Origin: Asticcacaulis excentricus
GTDB taxonomy: Bacteria; Pseudomonadota; Alphaproteobacteria; Caulobacterales; Caulobacteraceae
NCBI RefSeq assembly: GCF_003966695.1
Contig: NZ_AP018827.1
Coordinates: forward strand, 434,001 to 498,000
DNA length: 64,000 bases
Direction of reading: 5' to 3'
Position 1 is the first letter of the stretch. Every line of letters starts with the position of its first letter. The notes below the pieces were generated by a model. The model had not been told where the DNA came from. It saw only the letters and a program-made list of their open reading frames with translations, and ran no database searches. The translations under genes and the position numbers were made by a program. Positions 1 to 9,241 of the stretch are shown here, one piece after another.

Positions 1-1182
1 GTCAGACAGCAGACGGTCGAGCAGACGAATGGCTGAATGCTTATGCCAGCGGTCGAAGGTGATCGACAGGCCAGCCCCCAGACGCTCGATACGGCGGCCA
101 TTGTCGAACTGATCGCCGAAAACTGGCGTGACCAGTTGTGGCCGCCCGGCGCGCAGGGCCTGAGCGGTGGAGCCGATGCCGCCGTGGTGGATATTGACGC
201 GGGCGCGCGGCATCAGCAGCGAGTGCGGCGCATAGGGGACGCAGAGAATATCCGGTCCGAAGTCGTCATTGAGCAGCGGGCTTTGGCCGCCGACCAGCAG
301 CACCGCGCGCTGACGCAGTGCCTTCGCCGCCTTGACCGCGGTACGGTAGAAGTCTTCGCCGTCATAGACGGCGGTAGAGCCCAGACTGAAAGCCAGTGGC
401 GCCTGACCGGCGGACAGGAAGGCCTCCAACTGCGGAGGCAGTTCGCTGCGGCGGCCGTCTTCGGAATCGAAGAAGGGGAAGCCGACGATCTCGGTATGCG
501 GCGGGAAGTCCGGGGCCACGTCGCCGATCAGGGGTGAATAGAGGCCCAGCGTCATCTGATCCGACTGCACGCCGCCCAGGCTGATTTCCATATTGACGCC
601 GTACTTGGCATAGATGGCACGGATGGGGGCGAGGCAGCCCGACAGCTTTTTTTCACCGATCCAGAAGATGGCGCGGTTATATTGCCGGCCCAACTCGGTG
701 CGTGGCGACAGCACCAGAGGCGCGTCTTTCAGCTTGGGCGGATCATAGGCCGACAGCATAACAGCCGGTTGTAAGGCGACGGTGGAGAAGGGGCGGCCTT
801 CGAGACGTGCCGCCAGATGCGCCGTATAGGCATAGGAGGAGGAGACGACCAGATCGGCCTGCCGCACAATGGGGCGCAGCTCAGACAGGCCCTGCTCGAT
901 ATAGGGGGCCACGAGGTGCTTCAGCATGAAGCCGTGGTCCTGCGAGAAGTGGCGGATGATCTGCGCGGCGTCGATACCCAGATTCTGGCGATAGGTTTCC
1001 ATGCTGGGGCCGCAGGCGAGGAATTTCAGCCCGGCGGCCTCGACCTTACCCTCATAGTCGGGGTGAGAGGCCAAGACGACGCTGACCCCACGGCGTTTCA
1101 GCGCAAGGCCCAACGCCATGAAGGGATGCAGATCCCCCAGCGAACCAAAGGTCGTCAGAACGATTTGAGGCGCGGTCGGCAT
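1..1182 (-). CDS. Glycosyltransferase, GT1/UGT (MGT-like), C-terminus cut off
   Basis: 394 codons are visible from an ATG at 1182; the gene runs off the left edge. The N-terminus (MPTAPQIVLTTFGSLGDLHP) has the GT-B start with a Gly-rich loop. Near residue 345 there is a nucleotide-sugar-binding signature: PHSLLMPRARVNIHHGG, then GSTAQALRAGRPQLVTP and a GDQFDN segment, as in the UDP-glycosyltransferase/macrolide glycosyltransferase family. Such enzymes move a sugar from an NDP-sugar to a lipid or natural-product acceptor; the acceptor cannot be read here. The start is 18 bases after the pth stop, so it is probably co-transcribed with pth. Confidence 0.82.
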   Translation of the reverse strand, partial: MPTAPQIVLTTFGSLGDLHPFMALGLALKRRGVSVVLASHPDYEGKVEAAGLKFLACGPSMETYRQNLGIDAAQIIRHFSQDHGFMLKHLVAPYIEQGLSELRPIVRQADLVVSSSYAYTAHLAARLEGRPFSTVALQPAVMLSAYDPPKLKDAPLVLSPRTELGRQYNRAIFWIGEKKLSGCLAPIRAIYAKYGVNMEISLGGVQSDQMTLGLYSPLIGDVAPDFPPHTEIVGFPFFDSEDGRRSELPPQLEAFLSAGQAPLAFSLGSTAVYDGEDFYRTAVKAAKALRQRAVLLVGGQSPLLNDDFGPDILCVPYAPHSLLMPRARVNIHHGGIGSTAQALRAGRPQLVTPVFGDQFDNGRRIERLGAGLSITFDRWHKHSAIRLLDRLLSD

Positions 1183-1200
1183 CGTCTAACCTTCTAAGTC

Positions 1201-1809
1201 CTACTGAACGACTTTTTTAGGATCGAATTTCGGAGCCGGGCTCAAACGCATCACTTCGGTCATGTATTTTTCACTTTCCCCCAAGATCGCCAGAGGTAGC
1301 GCCGTGACGCAGGCGTCACACAAACGCTCAACCCAGTCCTCGGCCTTGTAGAAGTCCGACAAGACCCAGCTATGTACCAGTTCCTTTTGTCCGGGGTGCC
1401 CGATCCCCATGCGCCCGCGCACAAAGTTCGGCCCCAGATGTCCCATAATGGAGCGTAAACCATTATGGCCCGCATGGCCACCGCCCATTTTCAGCCGGAA
1501 ACGCCCCGGAGCCAGATCCAGTTCATCATGAAATACAAGGATATGGTCGGGCTTGATCTTGTAGAAGGTCGCCGCTTCCAGAACGGCATTGCCGGACAGG
1601 TTCATGAAGGTTTGCGGCTTCATGGCCAGTATTTTCGCCGGGCCCTTGGGCGTATCGACGGTCCCTTCGGCGACTTCGGACTGAAATTTTTTGCGCACCG
1701 GGCCGAAGTTAGCCCTATCGATCAGGCGATCAATAAACATGAAGCCGATATTGTGCCGGTTCTTCGCATATTGCGTACCTGGATTGCCAAGACCAACGAC
1801 AAGAAACAA
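1201..1809 (-). CDS. pth: Peptidyl-tRNA hydrolase
   Basis: Releases tRNA from prematurely dropped peptidyl-tRNA. The 202 residues match the family length. N-terminal LVVGLGNPG, catalytic His19 in RHNIGF, Asn9, the FHDELDL segment carrying the catalytic Asp, and a GGGHAGHNGLRSI loop are all present. The start is a TTG codon at 1809, chosen because it gives the canonical N-terminus and has GGAG six bases upstream; no ATG fits. It lies downstream of rplY in the same direction, an order common in bacteria, with a hairpin between them, so pth may be read through or have its own promoter. Confidence 0.95.
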   Translation of the reverse strand: MFLVVGLGNPGTQYAKNRHNIGFMFIDRLIDRANFGPVRKKFQSEVAEGTVDTPKGPAKILAMKPQTFMNLSGNAVLEAATFYKIKPDHILVFHDELDLAPGRFRLKMGGGHAGHNGLRSIMGHLGPNFVRGRMGIGHPGQKELVHSWVLSDFYKAEDWVERLCDACVTALPLAILGESEKYMTEVMRLSPAPKFDPKKVVQ

Positions 1810-1935
1810 GGCGGGCTCCGATCAGCTCAAATCGATTCCGTACTCAATGAACGGTGATCTAATCAAAAAAATGGCAGAACGAACATGCCGAAATGCACAG
1901 ACCCGGAGCGGATTTGTCGGGTTGCACACAGAAAT

Positions 1936-1966
1936 AAGCCCTGTCCTTGGGGTAAGGACAGGGCTT
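1936..1966 (-). terminator. Hairpin between rplY and pth
   Basis: Perfect 13-bp inverted repeat (AAGCCCTGTCCTT with its complement, 5-base loop) just after the rplY stop, followed on the minus strand by a T-rich TTATTT. It looks like an intrinsic terminator or attenuator that lowers read-through into pth. Confidence 0.7.
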
Positions 1967-1998
1967 TATCCTATTCCGTGTAAAAGCCGTTATCAGGC

Positions 1999-2586
1999 TT
2001 AGGCGGAAGCTTCTTCGCTCTTTTCAGCGGCTGAGGCGGTGATCGAGGCGATCACGACGTCCTTGGCCGGAACGGCGGTGACGTCTGACGGCAAGCTCAG
2101 ATCGCCAACGTGGACCGAAGCGCCGATGTCGAGGCCCGACAGGTCAACCACAACGTCTTCCGGGATGTGACCGGCCGGAACCTGAATTTCCAGTTCGTGG
2201 AAGGCCACGGTCAGGGCGCCGCCCTTTTTCAGGCCCGGCGAGGCTTCGTGGTTCTTGAAGTGAACCGGCACGTTGATCTTGATGGTCTGGGTTTCATCGA
2301 CGCGATACAGGTCGAAGTGAACCGGCACATCGGTGACCGGATGGAAGTCGATCGCCTTGGCGATGACCTTCTGGGTCTCTTCGCCGTACTTCAGCGTGAC
2401 GAGGTGACCGGCCAGCTTGCCCGTATAGAGCGCCTTGCGGAATTCATTGAGCTTCACGGCGATAGCCACCGGAGCTTTGTCACCACCGTACAGGATGCCC
2501 GGAACCTTGCCTTCATTGCGGGTGGCGCGGGCGCCGCCGGTGCCGGTGCGCTCACGGATTTCAACGTCTAGTACGATATCGGCCAT
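1999..2586 (-). CDS. rplY: 50S ribosomal protein L25/general stress protein Ctc
   Basis: Binds 5S rRNA in the large subunit. The 195 residues from MADIVLDVEIRER correspond to the long Ctc form: an N-terminal L25 beta-barrel (RTGTGGARATRNEGKVPGILYGG) followed by the C-terminal TL5-type domain (about residue 95 onward), ending in an Ala/Glu-rich tail. The start at 2586 is preferred over an ATG five codons upstream because GAGGAA lies eight bases before it. Followed by a strong hairpin and pth. Confidence 0.94.
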   Translation of the reverse strand: MADIVLDVEIRERTGTGGARATRNEGKVPGILYGGDKAPVAIAVKLNEFRKALYTGKLAGHLVTLKYGEETQKVIAKAIDFHPVTDVPVHFDLYRVDETQTIKINVPVHFKNHEASPGLKKGGALTVAFHELEIQVPAGHIPEDVVVDLSGLDIGASVHVGDLSLPSDVTAVPAKDVVIASITASAAEKSEEASA

Positions 2587-2903
2587 TAGCCTGTTCCTCA
2601 AACAAAATGCGCCGCGTCAGTTTCAATGCCCGCCCTCTGAAACCTCCGTAAGGGAGGCGCGGGCAACACAATGGACACGGCGTGGGGAAACCCCGAAAAT
2701 CTCAAGAGGGCGCGTAGATACACGCTAACGTCCCAATACGCAACGGGTCAGAAAGCGGAAAAATCGGCTTTTTCCCGCTCAAGGCCGGGTTTTTCAGACG
2801 ACAAGCCTCATAAAGCCGAAAATCCCACACGGGCGTAGAGGTAAGCCCTTGGGGGATTTTCAATATATCAGCAGATGGTACAGGGGGGCTTCCCCCTGTC
2901 CGG
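2587..2903. other. Intergenic region upstream of rplY
   Basis: No convincing gene. It should hold the rplY promoter on the minus strand. Near 2820-2862 there is a weak inverted repeat (AAAATCCC with GGGATTTT at the ends) that could end the lipoprotein transcript coming from 2904. Confidence 0.4.
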
Positions 2904-4154
2904 TCAGGACGACTTCTTCTTGGCCGGTGTGGTGGTCTTTTTAGTCGACGTCTTCTTGGTAGACGGCTTCTTGACCGGTTCCGGCTTGATGTACGGCTTA
3001 GCGTTGGCGTACCTCAACTCTTCGGTGCCGTCGGCCCGCAGCTTGACCTCACGGTCAGGGGACAGGTTGAGCGCGTTCGAAGACAGTTCGCCGATGCAGT
3101 TGCCCGTATCCATCATGATGTGCTGACCGACGCAGAACACATCATCGAAGTGGAAGCGCGACGCCGCCAGACACTGATTGAGGTTCAGCTTTGATTCGCC
3201 AAGGCAGCGCGGCGATTGCTGCTCGTTCAGCAGGGCCACGACGGCGGCTTCGTTGGGGCCGGTTCCTTCACCCAAGATCGAGATGGCAGCGATGGCCAGC
3301 GCCCGATTTACGCCATAGGTATAGGGCGCGTTGAACAGGGCTTCCTGATCGAAGGACACCGGGGCCGTGCCGGTCGTGCTGAGCGGCTGAGCCGGGCTGC
3401 TGGTCGCTGCGGTGGCATTGTAGGCGGCGGCATCGGCGGTCGCCGTGCCCGTGCTGGCGCGCGTGGTCAGGCCCTTACCGGTGAGGGCGGCTGTTAGCAG
3501 TCGGGCGCTTTCGTCGCTCGCCACGCCGCGGCCGGTCGAAGACGACAGCTTGGTGGCGGCCAGACGGCCCGCCGGATCGCTGAGGACGCCCTTGGACCAC
3601 GCCTGTTTCTGAATCGAATAGGCGGCCTGCTTCATCGCCGTCCCCTTGGCGTAGAGCATTTCACCGTCCGAAGACAGGGCCAGAATAACGCGACGGGCTG
3701 CGATATTGGCACCGGGGATGCCCGCAGCATAGGCCGGGTTGCTGAACAGCTTGTTCACCAGTTCCTGACGCGCGGCGTCGTCGGAGGCATAGGCGCGCAG
3801 TTGCGAGCGGAAGGCCGGCTCCTGCATGGCGACGATGGCGGCATAGGCGATAGCCCCACGCGCCAGTTGTTTCGGCTCATAGGAAGCGCCCTGGCTCAGC
3901 TTGGCCTGCACCATGGAGGCGTCGTTGAAATCTGGGCTCATGCCGCGTGCCTGTTCGACGTAGGTCACATAGACCGAGGCGGCATCCGAAATGGCAGGCG
4001 CCAGCGACACGGGCGGGCCAGCGGGCGCGGGCGGCGGCGGGGGAGGTGCGGGCGGTGGCGCGTCGGTCTGACAGGCGGCCAGGCTGAGGGCCATAATCGA
4101 CGCGGTGACGGCCAAGAAGAGCGGCCTGCGGCCGGTTCCGGTCGTGAATTTCAT
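2904..4154 (-). CDS. Lipoprotein of unknown function with Lys/Thr/Ser-rich tail
   Basis: 416 residues from the ATG at 4154, with GGGGAG eight bases upstream. An N-terminal signal peptide ends in a lipobox (LSLAAC), followed by a Pro/Ala spacer, so the protein is probably anchored to the inner or outer membrane. The body is Ala-rich and probably helical. The last third has four Cys (PRCLG, NQCLA, DVFCVG, TGNCIG), which could form two disulfides in the periplasm. The final 25 residues are alternating Lys, Thr and Ser, a very basic tail that may bind peptidoglycan, lipopolysaccharide or DNA. I do not recognise the family. Confidence 0.75.
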   Translation of the reverse strand: MKFTTGTGRRPLFLAVTASIMALSLAACQTDAPPPAPPPPPPAPAGPPVSLAPAISDAASVYVTYVEQARGMSPDFNDASMVQAKLSQGASYEPKQLARGAIAYAAIVAMQEPAFRSQLRAYASDDAARQELVNKLFSNPAYAAGIPGANIAARRVILALSSDGEMLYAKGTAMKQAAYSIQKQAWSKGVLSDPAGRLAATKLSSSTGRGVASDESARLLTAALTGKGLTTRASTGTATADAAAYNATAATSSPAQPLSTTGTAPVSFDQEALFNAPYTYGVNRALAIAAISILGEGTGPNEAAVVALLNEQQSPRCLGESKLNLNQCLAASRFHFDDVFCVGQHIMMDTGNCIGELSSNALNLSPDREVKLRADGTEELRYANAKPYIKPEPVKKPSTKKTSTKKTTTPAKKKSS

Positions 4155-4554
4155 ACTAAACTCCCCAATACGGATGCCCGGAACGGCGGGCAATATACGA
4201 GACGTCGGTTGACGGGGCGCAAACCCCAGGGCGCAGACAAACAGAAGGGCGCGCGGACAAACGTCCGCATCTGTTTCTTATGTCAGATACTCTGAGCGGG
4301 CCGCAGTTCCCACCGGACGGCGAGGGCATGATACCGGCAAAACGGCCGACCACAAGGCTGTCAGGAATAATTCAACTGCCAGCAGAAGTCCTCATAAAAG
4401 CGCCAAAAATATGGCTTTTTCGCTCGCGACGGCCTCTGAGTCGCGGCGAAACGAAAATAACATTTCCGTGAGAAGGGTGCCTCTCGTCACGGTTAATATT
4501 GGCCTAATGAAAAGTAAAAAAGGCATCCGGAAGGACGCCTTTTGGGCCGGGCGC
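4155..4554. other. 400-bp gap between lipoprotein and prs
   Basis: No gene seen on either strand. It contains the prs terminator at 4518-4543 and presumably the promoter of the lipoprotein gene. The rest is unremarkable. Confidence 0.5.
4518..4543 (-). terminator. Intrinsic terminator of prs
   Basis: On the minus strand AAAAGGCGTCC, a four-base loop and GGATGCCTTTT form an 11-bp stem (one mismatch) followed by more T residues, 12 bases past the prs stop. Confidence 0.8.
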
Positions 4555-5490
4555 TTAGTCAAAGAGTTTGGAGACAGACTCTTCGTTGGCGATGCGGCGG
4601 ATCGCTTCGCCGATCAGCGGAGCGACGCCGACGATACGGACCTTGGGGTGGTTGCGGACATGCTCCGGCGCCTCGATGGAGTCGGTGATGACCAGTTCCT
4701 TGAGCACTGAGTTTTCTACGCGCTCCATCGCCTTGCCCGACAAAACGCCGTGGCTGATATAGGCCGAAACCGAGGTCGCGCCGCGGTCGATCAGCGCCTT
4801 GGCCGCATTGACCAGCGTGCCGCCGGAATCGACGATGTCGTCGAACAGGATACAGTTGCGCCCCGTAACGTCCCCGATGATGTTCATGACTTCGGATTCG
4901 CCGGCGCGCGGACGACGCTTGTCCACGATAGCCAGATCGCCGCCCAGACGGTCGGCCAGAGCGCGGGCGCGCACCACGCCGCCGACGTCCGGCGACACCA
5001 CCATGATTTCATGGGCGTTGGGATAGTTGGCCTTGATGTCCTTGGCCATGAAGGGAATGGCGACCAGATTATCGGTCGGGATGTCGAAAAAGCCCTGAAT
5101 CTGACCGGCGTGCAGGTCCATGGTCAGGACGCGGTGCGCCCCGGCACGTACGATCAGATTGGCCACCAGTTTGGCCGAAATGGGGGTGCGACCACCGGTC
5201 TTGCGGTCCTGACGGGCGTAGCCGAAATAGGGGATGACGGCGGTGATGCGCTTGGCCGAAGCCCGCGTCAGAGCGTCGATGCAGATCAGCAGCTCCATCA
5301 GGTTGTCATTGGCTGGATAGCTGGTGGACTGGATGACAAACACATCCTCACCGCGCACGTTTTCGTCGATGGTGACGAAGATTTCCTTGTCGGCGAAGCG
5401 TTCGATGCGCGCCTTGGTCAGGGGCATGTCGAGATAGTCGCCGATGGCCTGAGCCAGCAGTCGGTTGGAATTGGCCGATAGCAATTTCAT
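4555..5490 (-). CDS. prs: Ribose-phosphate pyrophosphokinase (PRPP synthase)
   Basis: Makes PRPP from ribose 5-phosphate and ATP for nucleotide, His and Trp synthesis. The 311 residues from MKLLSANSN match class I enzymes. Visible are the ATP-binding region ([10 protein letters not shown]), the divalent-metal/ribose segment ([15 protein letters not shown]), the [12 protein letters not shown] flag region and the PRPP-binding loop [10 protein letters not shown] near residue 220. The start at 5490 is favoured over an in-frame ATG 11 codons upstream by homology to the family N-terminus. Single gene with its own terminator. Confidence 0.96.
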   Translation of the reverse strand: MKLLSANSNRLLAQAIGDYLDMPLTKARIERFADKEIFVTIDENVRGEDVFVIQSTSYPANDNLMELLICIDALTRASAKRITAVIPYFGYARQDRKTGGRTPISAKLVANLIVRAGAHRVLTMDLHAGQIQGFFDIPTDNLVAIPFMAKDIKANYPNAHEIMVVSPDVGGVVRARALADRLGGDLAIVDKRRPRAGESEVMNIIGDVTGRNCILFDDIVDSGGTLVNAAKALIDRGATSVSAYISHGVLSGKAMERVENSVLKELVITDSIEAPEHVRNHPKVRIVGVAPLIGEAIRRIANEESVSKLFD

Positions 5491-5611
5491 GGGGAACCTG
5501 TGGGGCGGCAGGGTGGGAAACACGTACGTGTTTTACATGCGGCGGCTTTTAACAGGTGCGACCTGTGGGGCAAGCCCGATTCGTCGCAAATCCTTAAAAT
5601 TTTGACTGGAT

Positions 5612-5971
5612 TTACGGCTCTTTTGGCGTGCCCGTGATGAACCACGCCCGCTTAATCGTTTCATCCTCGATCTCGTAGATGCCGACCACATCGACCAGCC
5701 GCACACCCTCCGGGAAATTGCGGGTGACGGACTCCGTGTCGATGACGGTGTTGCCGATCACGCTGCGGCTGATCAGGCGGGCGTAAAGATCTGGCTCCTG
5801 AAAGCGGATCAGGTGGCGTTCCCGAATAGCCCTATGTCCCTTGGCCAGCAGGGTCTGCGGATGGGAGTAGATTTCCGCATCCTCGGCCCAGAAGGACAGA
5901 AACCTGTCCACATCCCTGGCATTATAGGCGTTAAGTTGCCCTTTGACGATGTCTTCCGCTGAGCGTGTCAT
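5612..5971 (-). CDS. SnoaL/NTF2-like protein
   Basis: 119 residues with the cone-shaped alpha+beta barrel pattern of NTF2-like proteins: an N-terminal helix (AEDIVKGQLNAYNARDVDRF), a FWAEDAEIY strand, and a final strand pair ending ETIKRAWFITG. It resembles the nuclear transport factor 2/steroid isomerase-like group whose substrates are usually unknown. Its ATG overlaps the pgeF stop (ATGA), so it is translationally coupled as the last gene of the lgt operon. Confidence 0.8.
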   Translation of the reverse strand: MTRSAEDIVKGQLNAYNARDVDRFLSFWAEDAEIYSHPQTLLAKGHRAIRERHLIRFQEPDLYARLISRSVIGNTVIDTESVTRNFPEGVRLVDVVGIYEIEDETIKRAWFITGTPKEP

Positions 5972-6744
5972 GGACGCAGCATGATGGCGCTGATTAGACG
6001 GCCATAGTCCGGCTCCTGCCGCAGGAAGCCCCGGCGGTTGGAATGGAACAGGGCCTCTTCGGCGCAGGTGTCGTGGCCTGTGGTCGCAACCTGCGTCAGC
6101 CCCAGCCGCTTCAGTCGCATCAGGCAGAAGCCGGGCAGGTCGAAATAGCGCTTGTCGGCGGTCTTCCCGGGAATAAAGAAGGCGGCACTGTCGGCATCCT
6201 GAGCGCGGAAGGTGTCTTCGTAATCGGTGGACACCTCGTAGGAGGCCTGCGCGATGCACGGGCCGATGACGGCGCGCAGGTGCCGGGCTTCGGCGCCCTT
6301 GGCCAGAAGCGCCGCGTATTCGGCTTCGATCATGCCGCCCAGTGCGCCCTTCCAGCCCGCGTGGCAGGCCCCGACAACGCCATTGACCGGATCGGCCCAC
6401 AGGATGGGGGCGCAATCGGCCGACAAGGCCCCCAAAATCAGGCCGGGGGTGGTGGTGACCAGACCATCGGCCTCCGGACGGTCTTCCGTGGGCCACGGGC
6501 CATCGACCGTCACGGCGATTTTGGAATGCACCTGATAACAGTTGAGCAGACGCGCCTCCGGCTGGCCAAAGCTGGCGGCGACGCGGCGGCGGTTTTCGAG
6601 GATATTGTCGAGCGAGTCCTTGGAGCCTTGCCCGACATTCAGCGACTCGTAGGGGAAGGGCGAGACGCCGCCCAGCCGCGTGAAAAAGCCGTGCTGGACG
6701 TTCGGCAGGTCGAGGAGCGGGTGCAGGATACGGGGCAGGGTCAT
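5968..6744 (-). CDS. pgeF: YfiH/PgeF (LACC1-type) peptidoglycan-editing/purine nucleoside phosphorylase family
   Basis: 258 residues from MTLPRILHPLLDLPNVQHGFFT, the typical N-terminus. The zinc site of the family is visible: CYQVHS (His), SADCAPIL (Cys) and CHAGWKG (His), with GPCIAQASYEV downstream. Members act on adenosine/inosine and, in E. coli, help keep L-Ser out of peptidoglycan precursors. In operon with lgt and midA; coupled to the SnoaL-like gene. Confidence 0.9.
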   Translation of the reverse strand: MTLPRILHPLLDLPNVQHGFFTRLGGVSPFPYESLNVGQGSKDSLDNILENRRRVAASFGQPEARLLNCYQVHSKIAVTVDGPWPTEDRPEADGLVTTTPGLILGALSADCAPILWADPVNGVVGACHAGWKGALGGMIEAEYAALLAKGAEARHLRAVIGPCIAQASYEVSTDYEDTFRAQDADSAAFFIPGKTADKRYFDLPGFCLMRLKRLGLTQVATTGHDTCAEEALFHSNRRGFLRQEPDYGRLISAIMLRP

Positions 6745-6846
6745 TATAGTGCCTGTGAAATTAAGAGCCCCCACCACCGCATCTCAGCTTGGCTTCGTGC
6801 GGTCCCCCTCCCCAGTAAACGGGTGAGGTATGAAGGCTAAGCTGTA

Positions 6847-7920
6847 CTAGGGCTCGGCGTGAATGGGCGCAAGGCCTGCCAGCGGCAGGTCGCGAGGGTA
6901 ATGGATGGCCAGCACCTTGAACAGTTCGCCCATCTCCTCCGCCGCGATCAGGCGATGGACCTGCCGCGCCAGCCGGTCGGTGTCTTCCGGGTTTTTGGCG
7001 CGCAGTTCGTCAAAGCGCTCGATAATACCGAGTCGTTGCAGGAAAACGCCCTGCGGCGTGATCTGGCTGACGCCCAGCCCCATGTTCAGCGCCGTAACCG
7101 CCAGCGACGGAAAGTCCGCCCACTGGGTCAGGTCGTGCGCGCCGGGTTCGGCCAGCGGATCGGTCTTTTCATGGCGATAGAGGGCCTGAAGCGTGTCGCC
7201 GGGTTCGGGGCGGTCGCGGCCATAGTCGATAAACAGCGCCGCCCCGGTCGCCTCGTGGATCAGCGCGCCCACCGCCTCGATCAGTCGGTTTTGCGCTACG
7301 GAGACTTCGCAGACCTGACCCCCTTCGGCGGCGAAGGGGGCTTTGAAATCCTGCGGTGCGGGGACAAGGCCGATGACCAGTTCGCCCTCGTGCAGGCCAA
7401 CGCAGCGCTCATACCAGCCGTCGGGGGTCAGTTGAAACTGCCGCGCCGGCAGACAGTCGAGTACCTCATTGGCGATGATGAGCAGAGGCGCATCGGTCGG
7501 CACGTGGTCGAGGCTGTCGTAATGGCGCACCTCACCCAGTCTGGCCGTCTGTACCGCGCGAAGCGGCTGCGAAGGCTCGATCAGACCGATCTCCACGGCC
7601 TGCGCGAAGGCGGGCAGGGCGCGAAAAGTTCTCAGCAGGTCGCTCATCAGCGTGCCGTCACCGGGGCCGATTTCAAGGACGCGAATCTTTGCGGGCGCGC
7701 CCATATCCTGCCAGGCCTGCATGGCCCACAGGGCGAGACGTTCACCGAACATCTGCGACACCAGAGGGGCCGTGATAAAGTCGCCCTCTTCGCCCAGAGC
7801 CGGGCGCGTGGCGTAATAGCCTTCCTGCGGATCGAACAGGCAGGCCCACATATAGTCGGCGATGGTCAGCGGGCCTTCGAGCCTAATCTGCTCGATCAGG
7901 CGGGTCTTAAGCGAGGCCAT
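6847..7920 (-). CDS. MidA/NDUFAF7-family protein-arginine methyltransferase-like
   Basis: 357 residues from MASLKTRLIEQIRLEGPLTI. The SAM-binding motif LEIGPGDGTLMSDLLR (near residue 85) and the IIANEVLDCLPARQ segment (near 150) are diagnostic of the SAM-dependent MidA/NDUFAF7 family, whose mitochondrial member methylates an Arg of a complex I subunit. The start overlaps the lgt 3' end by 14 bases, so it is translationally coupled. Bacterial substrate unknown. Confidence 0.9.
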   Translation of the reverse strand: MASLKTRLIEQIRLEGPLTIADYMWACLFDPQEGYYATRPALGEEGDFITAPLVSQMFGERLALWAMQAWQDMGAPAKIRVLEIGPGDGTLMSDLLRTFRALPAFAQAVEIGLIEPSQPLRAVQTARLGEVRHYDSLDHVPTDAPLLIIANEVLDCLPARQFQLTPDGWYERCVGLHEGELVIGLVPAPQDFKAPFAAEGGQVCEVSVAQNRLIEAVGALIHEATGAALFIDYGRDRPEPGDTLQALYRHEKTDPLAEPGAHDLTQWADFPSLAVTALNMGLGVSQITPQGVFLQRLGIIERFDELRAKNPEDTDRLARQVHRLIAAEEMGELFKVLAIHYPRDLPLAGLAPIHAEP

Positions 7921-8803
7921 CAGGCGCTTTCGTCTCATTTGTCGCCGTAAATCCGGCGGGCAGGGTCTTGCCGCGCAGGGCCAGCCAGATGGCGATGCCG
8001 CCGCCAATGATCATCAGCAGCGACAGGGTCTGCCCCATGGTGATAACGTGCTTGAAGAAGGGCAGCATCTGGGCGTCGGGTTCGCGCACAAACTCGACCA
8101 GCACGCGGGCAAGGCCGTAACCAGCAACAAACACGCCCATGATCAGGCCGGGCTGACGCAGTTTGCGCCAGACGTGCACCAGCAGATAGCCGACGACAAA
8201 CAGCACGATCCCTTCCAGCACGGCCTCGTAAAGCTGACTGGGGTGACGCGGCAGATAGCCAGCAACGCAACGCCCATATATATCAACGGGCGTGTAGCGA
8301 TTACAAAAGACCATGCCCCACGGCGCGTCTGTGGTACGGCCCCACAGTTCGCCATTGATAAAATTGGCGATGCGGCCAAAGAACAGCCCGATTGGCGCAG
8401 CGCAGGCCAGAAGATCGCCCAGGGTCCACGGGTTGATGCGGTGACGCCGACTATAAAGCACACCCGCGATACAGACCCCGATAAAGCCACCATGGAAGGA
8501 CATGCCGCCTTCCCACACCTTGAAGAATTGCAGCGGGTTTTTCAGGATGGGCGCCAGATCGTAGAACAGCACATAGCCAATGCGTCCGCCCAGAATGATG
8601 CCGAGCGCCATCCAGATAATCAGGTCTTCGAGGTTTTCACGCGACAGGGGGGCGGGGTAGGGCGCCCACAAAGACTCCTTGCGGATCAGTCGCGTCAGAT
8701 ACCACCAGCCCAGCGCGATACCGGCGACATAGGCCAGCGCGTACCAGCGCAGGGCCAGCGGGCCTATGTGCAAAAGGACGGGATCAATGTCGGGCAGGGT
8801 CAT
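7907..8803 (-). CDS. lgt: Prolipoprotein diacylglyceryl transferase
   Basis: Inner-membrane enzyme that adds diacylglycerol from phosphatidylglycerol to the lipobox Cys of prolipoproteins, such as those at 4154, 11926, 15866 and 16814. The 298 residues carry about seven hydrophobic segments, the Lgt signature GRIANFINGELWGR near residue 150, and the GGMSFHGGFIG loop with the essential His. The start at 8803 (MTLPDIDPVLLHIGPLALRW) matches the family N-terminus. First gene of lgt-midA-pgeF-SnoaL. Confidence 0.95.
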   Translation of the reverse strand: MTLPDIDPVLLHIGPLALRWYALAYVAGIALGWWYLTRLIRKESLWAPYPAPLSRENLEDLIIWMALGIILGGRIGYVLFYDLAPILKNPLQFFKVWEGGMSFHGGFIGVCIAGVLYSRRHRINPWTLGDLLACAAPIGLFFGRIANFINGELWGRTTDAPWGMVFCNRYTPVDIYGRCVAGYLPRHPSQLYEAVLEGIVLFVVGYLLVHVWRKLRQPGLIMGVFVAGYGLARVLVEFVREPDAQMLPFFKHVITMGQTLSLLMIIGGGIAIWLALRGKTLPAGFTATNETKAPDGLA

Positions 8804-8963
8804 GCTCAGAAACCTGTGAACTGTATTCAATGACCTAAAGGAATCATCGAAGGGGGGCAAGAATCGTGAAAAACTTTCTTTCAGTCGCCATTCGCACTAT
8901 ATGCGCACAGTGTGACAACTCATTTGAGGCTCTTTCCGGGCCTTTATCCGCAAGGATTTTCCC

Positions 8964-9200
8964 ATGCAGTCGAAAAACCCCTTCCTCGACGAATTCGCCA
9001 AGCTCTCGACCAGCGCCATGTCTCTGGCTCAGGCCGCCGGTGACGAGGCCAAGGCAGCCTTTCGCGCCCAGGGCGACCGCTTCGTCGCCGATATGGACCT
9101 TATCCGCCGCGATGAATTCGAGGCGATGAAGGAGGTCATGCTGGCCGAAATCGCCGCCTTGAAGCTGGAAATCCAGAGCCTCAAATCCAGGGCTGAGTAA
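8964..9200 (+). CDS. ubiK: UbiK-family (BMFP/YqiC) accessory protein
   Basis: 78 residues, helical throughout, with a C-terminal coiled coil (LAEIAALKLEIQSLKSRAE) and the RDEFEAMKEVM segment typical of the BMFP/YqiC family. In E. coli the protein trimerises and supports ubiquinone synthesis; the role here is by family. AAGGA lies before the ATG. Divergent from lgt. Confidence 0.85.
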   Translation: MQSKNPFLDEFAKLSTSAMSLAQAAGDEAKAAFRAQGDRFVADMDLIRRDEFEAMKEVMLAEIAALKLEIQSLKSRAE

Positions 9201-9241
9201 ACCTCACCCTTCGGACCTCTCTCAGGACACCCGTATCTCTC

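Noticed and set aside
4492-4506. CtrA-like site TTAA-N7-CTAA
   Set aside because: One base off in the second half-site and placed near the prs 3' end; chance is likely.
5972-6496. N-terminal extension of the SnoaL-like frame
   Set aside because: It lies antiphase inside pgeF and is Arg/Pro-rich nonsense; the ATGA overlap gives a clear start at 5971.
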